NCBI RefSeq assembly: GCF_002284535.1
Contig: NZ_NPKH01000020.1
Coordinates: 62,001 to 126,000 of the forward strand
Origin: Mesorhizobium wenxiniae
GTDB taxonomy: Bacteria; Pseudomonadota; Alphaproteobacteria; Rhizobiales; Rhizobiaceae
Direction: 5' to 3'
DNA length: 64,000 nucleotides
Under the pieces are notes generated by a model. That model was not told where the DNA came from. It searched no databases and was given only the letters and a program-made list of their open reading frames with translations. Numbering within the stretch: position 1 is the first letter of the stretch; the number at the start of each line of letters is the position of its first letter. This document shows positions 20,995 through 29,521 of the stretch, in pieces. The translations under genes were made by a program, and so were the position numbers.

Positions 20995-21426
20995 TTGGAA
21001 CGCGACAGCAGTTTTTCGGCTGAGACAGCGGACGTATTGCCCGATAGTGATCCCCTGGCCGGCATCACGGTGATTGTCTGCGCCTCCTGCCGTGACGAGA
21101 CCGGCTCCGACGCCCATCCCCGCGCCGGCGAATTGTTGGTCGAAGACACGCGCCGCGCCGCTTCCGGCGAAAATATCCGTATCCGCAGCGTCGAATGCCT
21201 CGGCAACTGCAAGCGCCGGCTGAGCGCCGCGATCCTGCGCGACGGCTGCTGGAGCTATGTCTTCGGCGACCTGACCGCGACCAGCGGCGCCGATCTCGTC
21301 ACTGGCGCAAAGCTCTTCGCCACCTCGACGGACGGTCTCATTCCATGGCGCGGCCGCCCCGATAGTCTGAAGCGCGGCCTCGTCGCCCGCATCCCTCCCC
21401 TCGACCTTTTGAAGGACCCGACATGA
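20995..21426 (+). CDS. DUF1636 protein, predicted Fe-S/metal-binding
   Basis: This protein of about 143 aa has cysteines C29 and C32 (VCASC) and C68 and C72 (CLGNC), a CxxC...CxxxC layout like thioredoxin-fold [2Fe-2S] ferredoxins. DUF1636 genes commonly sit beside cobW and cobN, suggesting a role in cobalt or corrin handling; the biochemical function is unknown. The start is set at TTG 20995, which has AAGGAG six bases upstream. An in-frame ATG at 20914 lies inside the riboswitch B12 box and is rejected. It overlaps cobW by ATGA. Confidence 0.82.
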   Translation: MERDSSFSAETADVLPDSDPLAGITVIVCASCRDETGSDAHPRAGELLVEDTRRAASGENIRIRSVECLGNCKRRLSAAILRDGCWSYVFGDLTATSGADLVTGAKLFATSTDGLIPWRGRPDSLKRGLVARIPPLDLLKDPT

Positions 21427-22460
21427 CCGCTTCCGTCTCCCGCGTGCCCTGCACCGTCGTCACCGGCTTCCTCGGCGCCGGCAAGACGACGCTGATCCGC
21501 CATCTGCTCGAAAACGCCGGGGGCAAGCGGCTGGCCATCATCGTCAACGAGTTCGGCGACATCGGCATCGACGGCGAGATCCTCAAAGGATGCGGCATCG
21601 ACACCTGCCCCGAGGAGAATATCGTCGAGCTGGCCAATGGCTGCATCTGCTGCACCGTCGCCGACGACTTTGTCCCGGCGCTCGACCAGATCCTGTCGCT
21701 GACGCCGAAGGTCGACCATATCCTGATCGAAACCTCTGGGCTGGCTCTGCCCAAGCCGCTGGTCCAGGCGTTCCAGTGGCCGTCGGTGAAGAGCCGGGTG
21801 ACCGTGGACGGCGTCGTCGCCGTGGTCGACGGACCGGCGCTGGCCGAAGGCCGCGTCGCCAACGACATGGACGCCCTGCAGGCGCAGCGCGCGCAGGACG
21901 AGACGCTCGACCACGACGACCCGGTCGAGGAGGTGTTCGAGGACCAACTCGCTTGCGCCGACCTGATCATATTGTCGAAGAGCGACTTGATGGACGCCGC
22001 CGGTTCGGCCCGCGCCAATGCCATCATCGGCGAGCACACCGCGCGCGCCGTCAAGATCGTGCCGACCTCGCAAGGAAAGGTCGATCCGTCTGTGCTGCTC
22101 GGCCTCGGCCTTGCCGTCGAGGACGACATCGAGAACCGCAAGACCCACCACGACGACGAACTCGACCACGAGCATGACGACTTCGATTCCTTCGTCATCG
22201 ACATTCCGTCGATCGCCAATCCCGATGAGCTGGCTTTGCGTGTCGCCACGGCGGCGGAGGAAGAGAACGTGCTGCGCGTCAAGGGTTTCGTCGACGTCGG
22301 CGGCAAGCCGATGCGGCTGTTGCTGCAGGCTGTGGGTCCGCGCGTCAATCACTATTACGACCGCGCCTGGACCGCTGAGGACGACCGCCGTTCGCGTCTC
22401 GTCGTCATCGGTCTGAAAGGGCTGAACCGCCCGGCCATCGAGCGTATCCTAGCCGGCTGA
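21423..22460 (+). CDS. cobW: CobW family GTPase
   Basis: The 345-aa P-loop GTPase of the COG0523 metallochaperone family has Walker A GFLGAGKTT (about 15-23), the metal-binding GCICC motif (C74, C76, C77), the SKSDLMD guanine-specificity segment, and a His/Asp-rich stretch (HHDDELDHEHDD, about 240-252) before the C-terminal CobW_C domain. CobW is thought to deliver Co2+ to the CobNST chelatase. Its position between DUF1636 and cobN supports this over zinc-type paralogues. Confidence 0.93.
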   Translation: MTASVSRVPCTVVTGFLGAGKTTLIRHLLENAGGKRLAIIVNEFGDIGIDGEILKGCGIDTCPEENIVELANGCICCTVADDFVPALDQILSLTPKVDHILIETSGLALPKPLVQAFQWPSVKSRVTVDGVVAVVDGPALAEGRVANDMDALQAQRAQDETLDHDDPVEEVFEDQLACADLIILSKSDLMDAAGSARANAIIGEHTARAVKIVPTSQGKVDPSVLLGLGLAVEDDIENRKTHHDDELDHEHDDFDSFVIDIPSIANPDELALRVATAAEEENVLRVKGFVDVGGKPMRLLLQAVGPRVNHYYDRAWTAEDDRRSRLVVIGLKGLNRPAIERILAG

Positions 22461-22478
22461 CCCCAGGCACGAGCCGCG

Positions 22479-25400
22479 ATGCACATCCTCACCACAACAT
22501 CCGCCTCGCTCGACGATCTCGCCGAGCCCGTTGATCTCAGGCAGACGCCTGCGGATGTCGTGGCGCTGTCCTTCACCGACAGCGATCTGGCCGGGCTGGC
22601 GGCGGCGTGGAAAGCAGGTGCGGATCGCCTGCCGTCGATGCGGCTGGCGGCTTTGCGTGATCTGCGCCATCCCATGTCCGTCGACCTCTGGATCGACAGC
22701 GTCGCCCGCCACGCCAGGGTTATTTTGGTTCGCATTCTCGGCGGCTATGACTGGTGGCGCTATGGCTGCGACCAGCTTGCCTCGACCGCCCGCGCACGCG
22801 GCATAAAACTGGCGCTGCTGCCCGGCGAGAGCCACGACGAGGATTTGCGGCTGATCGAATGCTCGACGCTGCCCCGCGAAGAGCTCGACGGTCTGCTCAA
22901 TTATTTTCGCGAGGGCGGCCCGGCCAACATGACAGCGCTGGTGCATCGGCTGGCCCGGCTGGCGGGATCGGACATGGCGGTCGCGGAGCCGGTCAGCGTG
23001 CCGAAGGCGGGCTATTATGAGCCGGGACGCGGTGTCGTCCCCCTCCCCCTCGAGGGGAGGGTCCGGCCGCAGGCCGGGGGTGGGGTCCTCTCTGAAGTGC
23101 GCCGACACCCTGAAGCGCTTCGACAGAAAGAAACGTCGCGCACTGCCGCAACGACCCCACCCGGCCCTGCGGGCCACCCTCCCCTCGAGGGGGAGGGATA
23201 CGCCGCGCCTGTCATTCCCATCCTGTTCTATCGCTCGATGCTGCTCGCCGCCGATGTCGCGCCCATCGACGCTCTTTTTGAGGCGCTGAGCGCGCGCGGA
23301 ATGGCCCCCGTCCCCATCTTCGTCTCCAGCCTCAAGGACCCAGCATCGCTCGCCTTCGTCGAAACCGCGCTCGCAGCGCTGAACCCTGCCGCGATCATCA
23401 CCGCGACGGCTTTCGCCTCCGGCGCCGAGCCCGGCGTCGAAACCCTGTTCGACCGCGCCGGCGTGCCGGTCTTCCAGGTCATCGTCGCGACGACTCGTCG
23501 TGACATCTGGCAAAACAATCAGCGAGGGCTGGCACCCGCCGACCTCGCCATGCATGTCGTATTGCCGGAGCTCGACGGCCGCATTCTGGCCGGCGCCATT
23601 TCCTTCAAAGGCGAGAGCGAAACCGACCCGGCACTGGCCTTCCGCGCCTTCGCCAACCGGCCGGAGCCGGACCGCGTCGCGCAGGTGGCGAACCGTGTCC
23701 AAGCCTTCATCCGCCTGCAGCGCACGCCGCGCGCGGAACGCAAGCTCGCCATCCTGATCCCCGACTATCCGAGCGCACCCGGCCGCACCGGCTACGCCGT
23801 CGGCCTCGATGTGCCGTCCAGCGTGCTGGCAATGCTGCACGACCTGAGCGAACAGGGCTACGCCGTTGAAGGGATTCCGCAAACGCCGCGTGAGTTGCTG
23901 GATGAACTGGAGCGCAGCGAAGGTGGATTGGGACTAGGGGACTATCTCGACCTTTCGGCGGAATTGCCGGCTGAGGCAATAGCTGCCGTGACGGCCGCGT
24001 GGGGGAATGCGGCAGATGAGACAGGTTTGTGCGACGCACCCTCTGTCCTGTCGGACATGTCCGGCAGGACAGAGGGGGGTGTTCAAGCGCCCACCACCGC
24101 AAATTTCCCCTTCCGCGCCGCGACTTTCGGCAACATCACCGTGGCGCTCGCCCCCGATCGCGGGCGATCGGCCGACCGACGCGCCGACTATCACGACCCG
24201 ACATTGCCGCCGCGGCATGCGCTGATCGCCTTTGGTCTGTGGCTGCGCAAATCGGTCGGCGTCCATGCTCTCGTCCATGTCGGCGCCCACGGCACGCTGG
24301 AATGGCTGCCCGGCAAGACCGTTGCGCTTAGCGAAAACTGTTTTCCTGAGATCGTCACTGGCCCCCTGCCCGTCATCTATCCGTTCATCGTCTCCAACCC
24401 GGGAGAGGCAGCACAGGCCAAGCGGCGCATTGCCGCCGTCACCCTCGGCCATTTGCCGCCGCCGCTGACCGGCGCCGGGCTCGATGAGAACCAGCACCAG
24501 CTTGAACGGCTGGTCGACGAATATGCCCAGGCCGACGGGCTCGACCGCCGCCGCCGCGATCGTCTGGCGAAGCTGATCGTCGAAACCGCGCAAAAGACCG
24601 GCCTGGCCTCGGAAGCCGGCGTCGCCGGAACCGACGCGCCCGACGAGGCGCTGCGCCGCATCGACGCCTGGCTCTGCGACCTCAAGGATTTTGCCATCAA
24701 GGACGGCCTTCACATCTTTGGCCGCTCAGCCGAGGGTGAGACCGATCCGCTGCGCGAGCAAAGTGCGGCGGCCGAGAAGGCGGCACTCATCGCAGTGCTC
24801 GACGGCCGCCATGTCGCTGCCGGTCCGGCCGGGGCACCGGTGCGTGGCCGGCGCGATGTGCTGCCGACCGGCCGCAATCTGTTCACATCAGATCCACGCA
24901 ACATGCCGACGCCGACATCCTTCGATCTCGGCAGAGTGGCGTCCGACGAGGTCTTGCGCAGCTACATGCAATCCCATGGCGACTGGCCGCGCTCGCTGGT
25001 CATCGATCTCTGGGGCTCGGCCTCGCTGCGCACTGGCGGCGAGGAGATCGCGCAAGGCCTGGCCCTGATGGGCTGCCGGGCGCAATGGGATTCCGCGACC
25101 GGTCGCGTCACCGGCATCGAGGTGCTGCCGCCGGCAACGCTTGGCCGCCCGCGCGTCGATGTCACCTGGCGCATATCAGGCCTGTTTCGTGATATGTTCC
25201 CGACACAGATCGTGCTGATCGATGCTGCCGCCAGCGCCGTCGCCGCCCGCGACGAGGACGCTTCGGAAAACCCGCTCGCGGCCAAGACCCGCGCCGAGGG
25301 GAAGATCAGCCCGCGCATTTTCGGCACCTCGCCCGGCACCTACGGCGCCGGCGGCGAGGATTTGCTGTCGAGCGGCGACTGGGCCGCGCGCGAAGAGATC

Positions 25401-26030
25401 GGTCGCGCCTATCTCGACGCCACCTCGCATGCCTATGGCGGCGCCGACGGCGAAGGTGTCTCGGCGCCCGGCGCGTTCGAGGATCGTGTCGCCGAGGCCG
25501 ACCTTCTCGTCCATACGGGAGATGATCCCGGCCGCGATATTTTGGAAGGCTCGGCCGACGTCGCCTTCATCGGCGGTTTTTCGGCGGCGCTTGCGGCACT
25601 CGGCAAGAATGCCGACGTGATCGTCCTCGACACCACGGATCCGCAAAAGCCGAAGCCGCGTTCGGTTGGAGAAGCCGTATCTCGGGTAGTTCGCGCCCGC
25701 GCGGTCAACCCGCGCTTCATATCAGGCCAGATGCGGCACGGGCCGCGTGGTGCTTCGGAATTCGCCGAGACGGTCGACCGGCTGGTCGGCTTCGCTGAGA
25801 CCACCCATGCCATATCGGGCACGCTGATCGAGGTCGTGCACGACGCCTATCTCGGCGATCCCGTGGTTCGCGCCTTCATCTTGCGCGAGAACCCTTCCGC
25901 CGCGAAGGTGATCGCCGAGCGGTTTCTGTCGGCGCGGCGGCGCGGTCTCTGGCATCCGCTGCGCAATTCCATCGATGACGGTCTCGCCGCACTGATCGCC
26001 GAGGCCCAGGCGCTGGGGGCGGCCGCATGA
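22479..26030 (+). CDS. cobN: Cobaltochelatase subunit CobN
   Basis: The 1183-aa protein is the large subunit of the ATP-dependent aerobic cobaltochelatase, inserting Co2+ into hydrogenobyrinate a,c-diamide with CobS/CobT-type AAA partners (not in this window). Conserved blocks include GRTGYAVGLDVPSS, VHALVHVGAHGTLEWLPGK, TGRNLFTSDPRNMPT and SHAYGG. Two palindromic elements are embedded in frame. One at residues about 186-241 adds Pro/Gly-rich sequence (PLPLEGRVRPQAGGG ... HPPLEGEG). A second lies near 521-533. Neither breaks the frame. It starts 18 bp after cobW and overlaps cobG by ATGA. Confidence 0.95.
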   Translation: MHILTTTSASLDDLAEPVDLRQTPADVVALSFTDSDLAGLAAAWKAGADRLPSMRLAALRDLRHPMSVDLWIDSVARHARVILVRILGGYDWWRYGCDQLASTARARGIKLALLPGESHDEDLRLIECSTLPREELDGLLNYFREGGPANMTALVHRLARLAGSDMAVAEPVSVPKAGYYEPGRGVVPLPLEGRVRPQAGGGVLSEVRRHPEALRQKETSRTAATTPPGPAGHPPLEGEGYAAPVIPILFYRSMLLAADVAPIDALFEALSARGMAPVPIFVSSLKDPASLAFVETALAALNPAAIITATAFASGAEPGVETLFDRAGVPVFQVIVATTRRDIWQNNQRGLAPADLAMHVVLPELDGRILAGAISFKGESETDPALAFRAFANRPEPDRVAQVANRVQAFIRLQRTPRAERKLAILIPDYPSAPGRTGYAVGLDVPSSVLAMLHDLSEQGYAVEGIPQTPRELLDELERSEGGLGLGDYLDLSAELPAEAIAAVTAAWGNAADETGLCDAPSVLSDMSGRTEGGVQAPTTANFPFRAATFGNITVALAPDRGRSADRRADYHDPTLPPRHALIAFGLWLRKSVGVHALVHVGAHGTLEWLPGKTVALSENCFPEIVTGPLPVIYPFIVSNPGEAAQAKRRIAAVTLGHLPPPLTGAGLDENQHQLERLVDEYAQADGLDRRRRDRLAKLIVETAQKTGLASEAGVAGTDAPDEALRRIDAWLCDLKDFAIKDGLHIFGRSAEGETDPLREQSAAAEKAALIAVLDGRHVAAGPAGAPVRGRRDVLPTGRNLFTSDPRNMPTPTSFDLGRVASDEVLRSYMQSHGDWPRSLVIDLWGSASLRTGGEEIAQGLALMGCRAQWDSATGRVTGIEVLPPATLGRPRVDVTWRISGLFRDMFPTQIVLIDAAASAVAARDEDASENPLAAKTRAEGKISPRIFGTSPGTYGAGGEDLLSSGDWAAREEIGRAYLDATSHAYGGADGEGVSAPGAFEDRVAEADLLVHTGDDPGRDILEGSADVAFIGGFSAALAALGKNADVIVLDTTDPQKPKPRSVGEAVSRVVRARAVNPRFISGQMRHGPRGASEFAETVDRLVGFAETTHAISGTLIEVVHDAYLGDPVVRAFILRENPSAAKVIAERFLSARRRGLWHPLRNSIDDGLAALIAEAQALGAAA
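23035..23200. repeat. Palindromic element inserted in cobN
   Basis: Arms of about 45 bp are imperfectly complementary: the left arm runs 23041-23087 (starting CCCTCCCCCTCGAGGGGAGG) and the right arm 23153-23198 (ending CTCGAGGGGGAGGGA). The loop between them is about 65 bp. The element translates in the cobN frame without a stop, adding roughly 55 residues with a composition unlike the rest of CobN. Similar CCCCTCGAGGGG palindromes are, from memory, abundant intergenic repeats in Mesorhizobium. Confidence 0.85.
24039..24076. repeat. 38-bp palindrome within cobN
   Basis: Two 19-base arms (CCCTCTGTCCTGTCGGACA at 24039-24057 and TGTCCGGCAGGACAGAGGG at 24058-24076) are complementary with a single mismatch and no loop. 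In the cobN frame it encodes APSVLSDMSGRTEGG. The CTGTCCTGCCGGACA core looks like another dispersed rhizobial repeat family. It lies between conserved CobN blocks, so it probably forms a surface loop. Confidence 0.8.
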
Positions 26031-27370
26031 ACGCCTTCTCACGTCGCGGTGCCTGCCCCGCTTTGTCCGCGCCGATGCAGACCGGCGACGGGCGTCTGGT
26101 GCGGCTCAATCCGGTCGCCGGAGGAGTCTCGCCGAAGTCCTTGCTAGGACTCGGTGAATCCGCCTTGCGGCATGGCAACGGCATCATGGAAGTGACCGCA
26201 CGTGGTAGCCTGCAGATACGCGGCCTGACGCCGGCAAGCGCCCGGCTGCTGGCGGTGGAGGTCGATGCAATGGGTATCGCCGCAAGCACCGGCGTGCCGG
26301 TCGAGACCGGGCCGCTTGCGGGGCTCGATCCCGAGGAGATCGCCGATCCGCGCCCGCTGGCGGAGCGGATTCGGGCGGCAATCGAGGACGCCGGGCTGGC
26401 ACAGCGCCTCGGGCCGAAGGTTTCGGTCATTGTCGATGGCGGCGGGCGGCTGACCATGGATGCGGTTTCGGCCGATGTCAGGCTGGCTGCGATGCGGATT
26501 GATGCGGGTGTCCAGTGGCTGGTAGCCGTTGCCGGCGACAGGCAGAATGCGACGCCGCTCGTCATGGTCGAGGAAGATGCGGCGCGTGATATCGCCGTCG
26601 CGATTCTGAGAATGGTTGCCGAAAAAGGCCGCGAAGCCCATGCAAGGGATTTGTCGGAGAGGCAGCTAACATCTCCCGCCAGTTGGCATTCCTTCGCGCC
26701 CGCGAAGGATCGCCTTCCTCTCACGGCCGCGCCAGCTCCTTCGCCAATCGGCCTATTCCCTCTCGGCGGTGATGCAACCGCCCTCGGCATCGGCCTGCCC
26801 TTCGGCAGCATGCCGGCGCAAAAACTCATCGAGCTCACGCAACGGGCCTTCACCCTCGGCGCAACCGAAATCCGCCTGGCGCCGGGCCGCGCGCTGGTTT
26901 TTATCGGCCTTTCGCCGACCGCCTGCCGCTCGCTCCAGCAAACCGCCGCCACCCTCGGCTTCCTCACCGACGCTGCTGATCCGCGCACCAGGATCGCCGC
27001 TTGCCCCGGTGCGCCGGCCTGCGCCTCCGGCCGGATCGCGACGCGCGACATCGCCGAGACCATCGCTGCGGAAAACCGCGACATCCTCGATTCCTCGCTC
27101 ACGCTTCATATTTCCGGCTGCGCCAAGGGCTGCGCGCATCCCGGCCCGGCGGCGCTGACGCTGGTCGGCGGCGAAAACGGAGCCGGTCTTGTCGTGGACG
27201 GGACGGCAAAGGCTCTTCCTGCCGGATACAGGCCAGGCTATGACGCCGCGCGCGGCATTGGCCGCATTGCGGCAGCGATCCGCGAAGCACGACTTCGAGG
27301 CGATACCACCGCCGCCTGCCTGACAAGGCTTGGCGCGGCCGGTGTCGCCGAACTCTATCGACAGGAATAA
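26027..27370 (+). CDS. cobG: Precorrin-3B synthase
   Basis: The 447-aa protein is a sulfite/nitrite-reductase-like Fe-S monooxygenase that uses O2 to make precorrin-3B, the step that defines the aerobic B12 route. Two ferredoxin-like half domains are visible (RGACPALSAPMQTGDG at the start; a second near PIGLFPLGG). The [4Fe-4S]/(siro)haem-site cysteines lie in ACPGAPACASG and ISGCAKGCAHPG. It overlaps the cobN stop by ATGA and ends two bases before cobH. Confidence 0.93.
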   Translation: MNAFSRRGACPALSAPMQTGDGRLVRLNPVAGGVSPKSLLGLGESALRHGNGIMEVTARGSLQIRGLTPASARLLAVEVDAMGIAASTGVPVETGPLAGLDPEEIADPRPLAERIRAAIEDAGLAQRLGPKVSVIVDGGGRLTMDAVSADVRLAAMRIDAGVQWLVAVAGDRQNATPLVMVEEDAARDIAVAILRMVAEKGREAHARDLSERQLTSPASWHSFAPAKDRLPLTAAPAPSPIGLFPLGGDATALGIGLPFGSMPAQKLIELTQRAFTLGATEIRLAPGRALVFIGLSPTACRSLQQTAATLGFLTDAADPRTRIAACPGAPACASGRIATRDIAETIAAENRDILDSSLTLHISGCAKGCAHPGPAALTLVGGENGAGLVVDGTAKALPAGYRPGYDAARGIGRIAAAIREARLRGDTTAACLTRLGAAGVAELYRQE

Positions 27371-27372
27371 AC

Positions 27373-28005
27373 ATGGCCGCCTACGACTATATCCATGACG
27401 GCACGGCCATCTATGAGCGCTCCTTCGCCATCATTCGCGCCGAGGCCGACCTGTCGCGCTTTTCCGATGCCGAGGCCGATGTTGCCATCCGCATGATCCA
27501 TGCCTGCGGCCAGGTCGAGGCCAGCAGGCACTTTGTTTTTTCCAGCGATTTCGTCGCCGCCGCACGCACGGCTTTGGCGGGTGGCGCGCCGATCTTCTGC
27601 GACGCGGAGATGGTCTCGCACGGTGTCACCCGCGCCCGGTTGCCGGCCGGTAACGAGGTGATCTGCACGCTGCGCGACCCGCAAACGTCTGACGTCGCGA
27701 AAAAGATCGGCAACACCCGCTCCGCTGCAGCCATAGACCTGTGGGGCGAACGCATGGCCGGTTCGGTCGTCGCCATCGGCAATGCGCCGACAGCACTTTT
27801 CTACCTGCTGGAAAGATTGCGCGACGGCGCGCCGAAACCGGCTGTTATCATCGGCATGCCGGTCGGTTTCGTCGGTGCTGCCGAATCAAAGGATGCGCTG
27901 GCCGAGAATTCCTATGGCGTGCCCTACGCCATCGTGCGCGGCAGGCTTGGCGGCAGCGCCATGACGGCCGCCGCACTCAACGCACTGGCGAGGCCGGGTC
28001 TGTGA
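27373..28005 (+). CDS. cobH: Precorrin-8X methylmutase
   Basis: The 210-aa enzyme moves the C11 methyl group to C12, giving hydrogenobyrinate. The conserved catalytic-His region IRMIHACGQVE and the FCDAEMVSHGV and GMPVGFVGAAESK blocks are present. Length is typical. It is tightly packed: cobG stops two bases before, and the cobI GTG overlaps its TGA. Confidence 0.95.
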   Translation: MAAYDYIHDGTAIYERSFAIIRAEADLSRFSDAEADVAIRMIHACGQVEASRHFVFSSDFVAAARTALAGGAPIFCDAEMVSHGVTRARLPAGNEVICTLRDPQTSDVAKKIGNTRSAAAIDLWGERMAGSVVAIGNAPTALFYLLERLRDGAPKPAVIIGMPVGFVGAAESKDALAENSYGVPYAIVRGRLGGSAMTAAALNALARPGL

Positions 28006-28760
28006 ACGCGATTGCAAAAGGCAGGCTTATTGGCGTCGGCACCGGTCCCGGCGACCCCGAGCTGCTGACGCTCAAGGCCGTGCGCGCGCTGACCGAGGCC
28101 GACGTGGTCGCGCATTTCGCCAAGCGCGGCAACAACAGCAATGCGCGTGCCATCGTCGGCGCGCATTTTCGTCCTGATTTGATAGAGTTGCCTCTGCTAT
28201 ATCCCGTGACCACCGAGATCGACAAGGATCACAGCGATTACCGGTCGCAGATAACGGATTTCTACGAAGAGTCCGCCGAAAAAATCGCCGAGCACCTCAG
28301 CGCCGGCAGGACGGTCGCGGTGCTTTCGGAAGGCGACCCGCTGTTCTACGGCTCCTACATGCACCTGCATGTCAGGCTGGCGCACCGCTTCCCGACCGAG
28401 GTCATTCCCGGCGTCACCGCCATGTCCGGCTGCTGGTCGGCGACCGGCCTGCCGATCGTGCAGGGCGACGACGTGCTGACCGTGTTGCCGGGCACAATGA
28501 GCGAATTCGAATTGACGCGCCGCCTCGCCGACACCGATGCCGCAGTCATCATGAAGGTCGGCCGCAACCTGTCCAAGATCAGGCGTGCACTGGAAGCGAC
28601 CGACAAGCTGACGCGTGCCGTCTATGTCGAGCGCGGCACCATGCCGGGCGGCGTTTCGATGCGGCTGGCCGACAAGCAGGACGACAAGGCGCCCTACTTC
28701 GCCATCGTGCTGGTGGCCGGCTGGTCAGGCCGGCCCGCCGCATTGGGAGCCGAAACATGA
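28002..28760 (+). CDS. cobI: Precorrin-2 C20-methyltransferase
   Basis: The 252-aa SAM-dependent methyltransferase of the class III (TP-methylase) fold has GVGTGPGDPELLTLKA at the N-terminus, VLSEGDPLFYGSYMHLH and EVIPGVTAMSGCWSATG. It converts precorrin-2 to precorrin-3A. The start is GTG at 28002, overlapping the cobH stop (GTGA). The frame is open far upstream inside cobH, but only this start gives a family N-terminus. Confidence 0.94.
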   Translation: MNAIAKGRLIGVGTGPGDPELLTLKAVRALTEADVVAHFAKRGNNSNARAIVGAHFRPDLIELPLLYPVTTEIDKDHSDYRSQITDFYEESAEKIAEHLSAGRTVAVLSEGDPLFYGSYMHLHVRLAHRFPTEVIPGVTAMSGCWSATGLPIVQGDDVLTVLPGTMSEFELTRRLADTDAAVIMKVGRNLSKIRRALEATDKLTRAVYVERGTMPGGVSMRLADKQDDKAPYFAIVLVAGWSGRPAALGAET

Positions 28761-29521
28761 GCGGCCGCCTGACCGTCATCGGCCTCGGACCAGGCAATGC
28801 CGACCAGGTGACGCCGGAGGCAAGCCGCGCCGTCGCCGAGGCAAAATTCTTCTACGGCTACAAGCCCTATCTCGACCGGCTCGATCTGCGCCCCGACCAG
28901 ACCCGCGTCGCCTCGGACAATCGCGAGGAGCTGTCCCGCGCCAGGGACGCGCTGGTAAAGGCTGCGCAGGGCCACGCTGTCGCCGTCGTCTCGGGCGGCG
29001 ACCCCGGCGTCTTTGCCATGGCAGCGGCCGTCTGCGAGGCGATCGAGGCCGGCCCGGCCGAATGGCGTGCCGTTGACGTCGCGATGCTGCCGGGCATCAC
29101 CGCAATGCTCGCGGTCGCTGCCCGCATCGGTGCACCGCTCGGCCATGATTTCTGCGCCATCTCGTTGTCCGACAATCTAAAACCCTGGGACCTGATCGAG
29201 CTGCGGCTGCTGGCGGCGGCGGGCGCTGGCTTCGTCATCGCGCTCTACAATCCAATCAGCAAGGCGCGCCCCTGGCAGCTTGGCCGCGCCTTCGAATGCC
29301 TCACGGCGATCTTGCCCGGCACCACGCCGGTCGTCTTCGGCCGCGCCGCAGGCCGTCCCGACGAGCGCATCGAGGTGGTTTTGCTGGCGGAAGCCGATGC
29401 GGAAAAGGCCGACATGGCGACCTGCATCATCATCGGCTCGCCGGAAACCAGGATCATCAAGCGCGGCGAAAAACCGGCACTGGTCTACACGCCGCGTTCG
29501 GCGGCGGGCCCAAGAAAATGA
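28757..29521 (+). CDS. cobJ: Precorrin-3B C17-methyltransferase
   Basis: The 254-aa TP-methylase has IGLGPGNADQVTPEA, YKPYLDRL, VVSGGDPGVFAMAAAV and the ALYNPISKARPWQ block. It methylates C17 and drives ring contraction to precorrin-4. It overlaps cobI by ATGA. Its last 37 bases overlap the 3' end of cobK on the opposite strand. Confidence 0.95.
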   Translation: MSGRLTVIGLGPGNADQVTPEASRAVAEAKFFYGYKPYLDRLDLRPDQTRVASDNREELSRARDALVKAAQGHAVAVVSGGDPGVFAMAAAVCEAIEAGPAEWRAVDVAMLPGITAMLAVAARIGAPLGHDFCAISLSDNLKPWDLIELRLLAAAGAGFVIALYNPISKARPWQLGRAFECLTAILPGTTPVVFGRAAGRPDERIEVVLLAEADAEKADMATCIIIGSPETRIIKRGEKPALVYTPRSAAGPRK

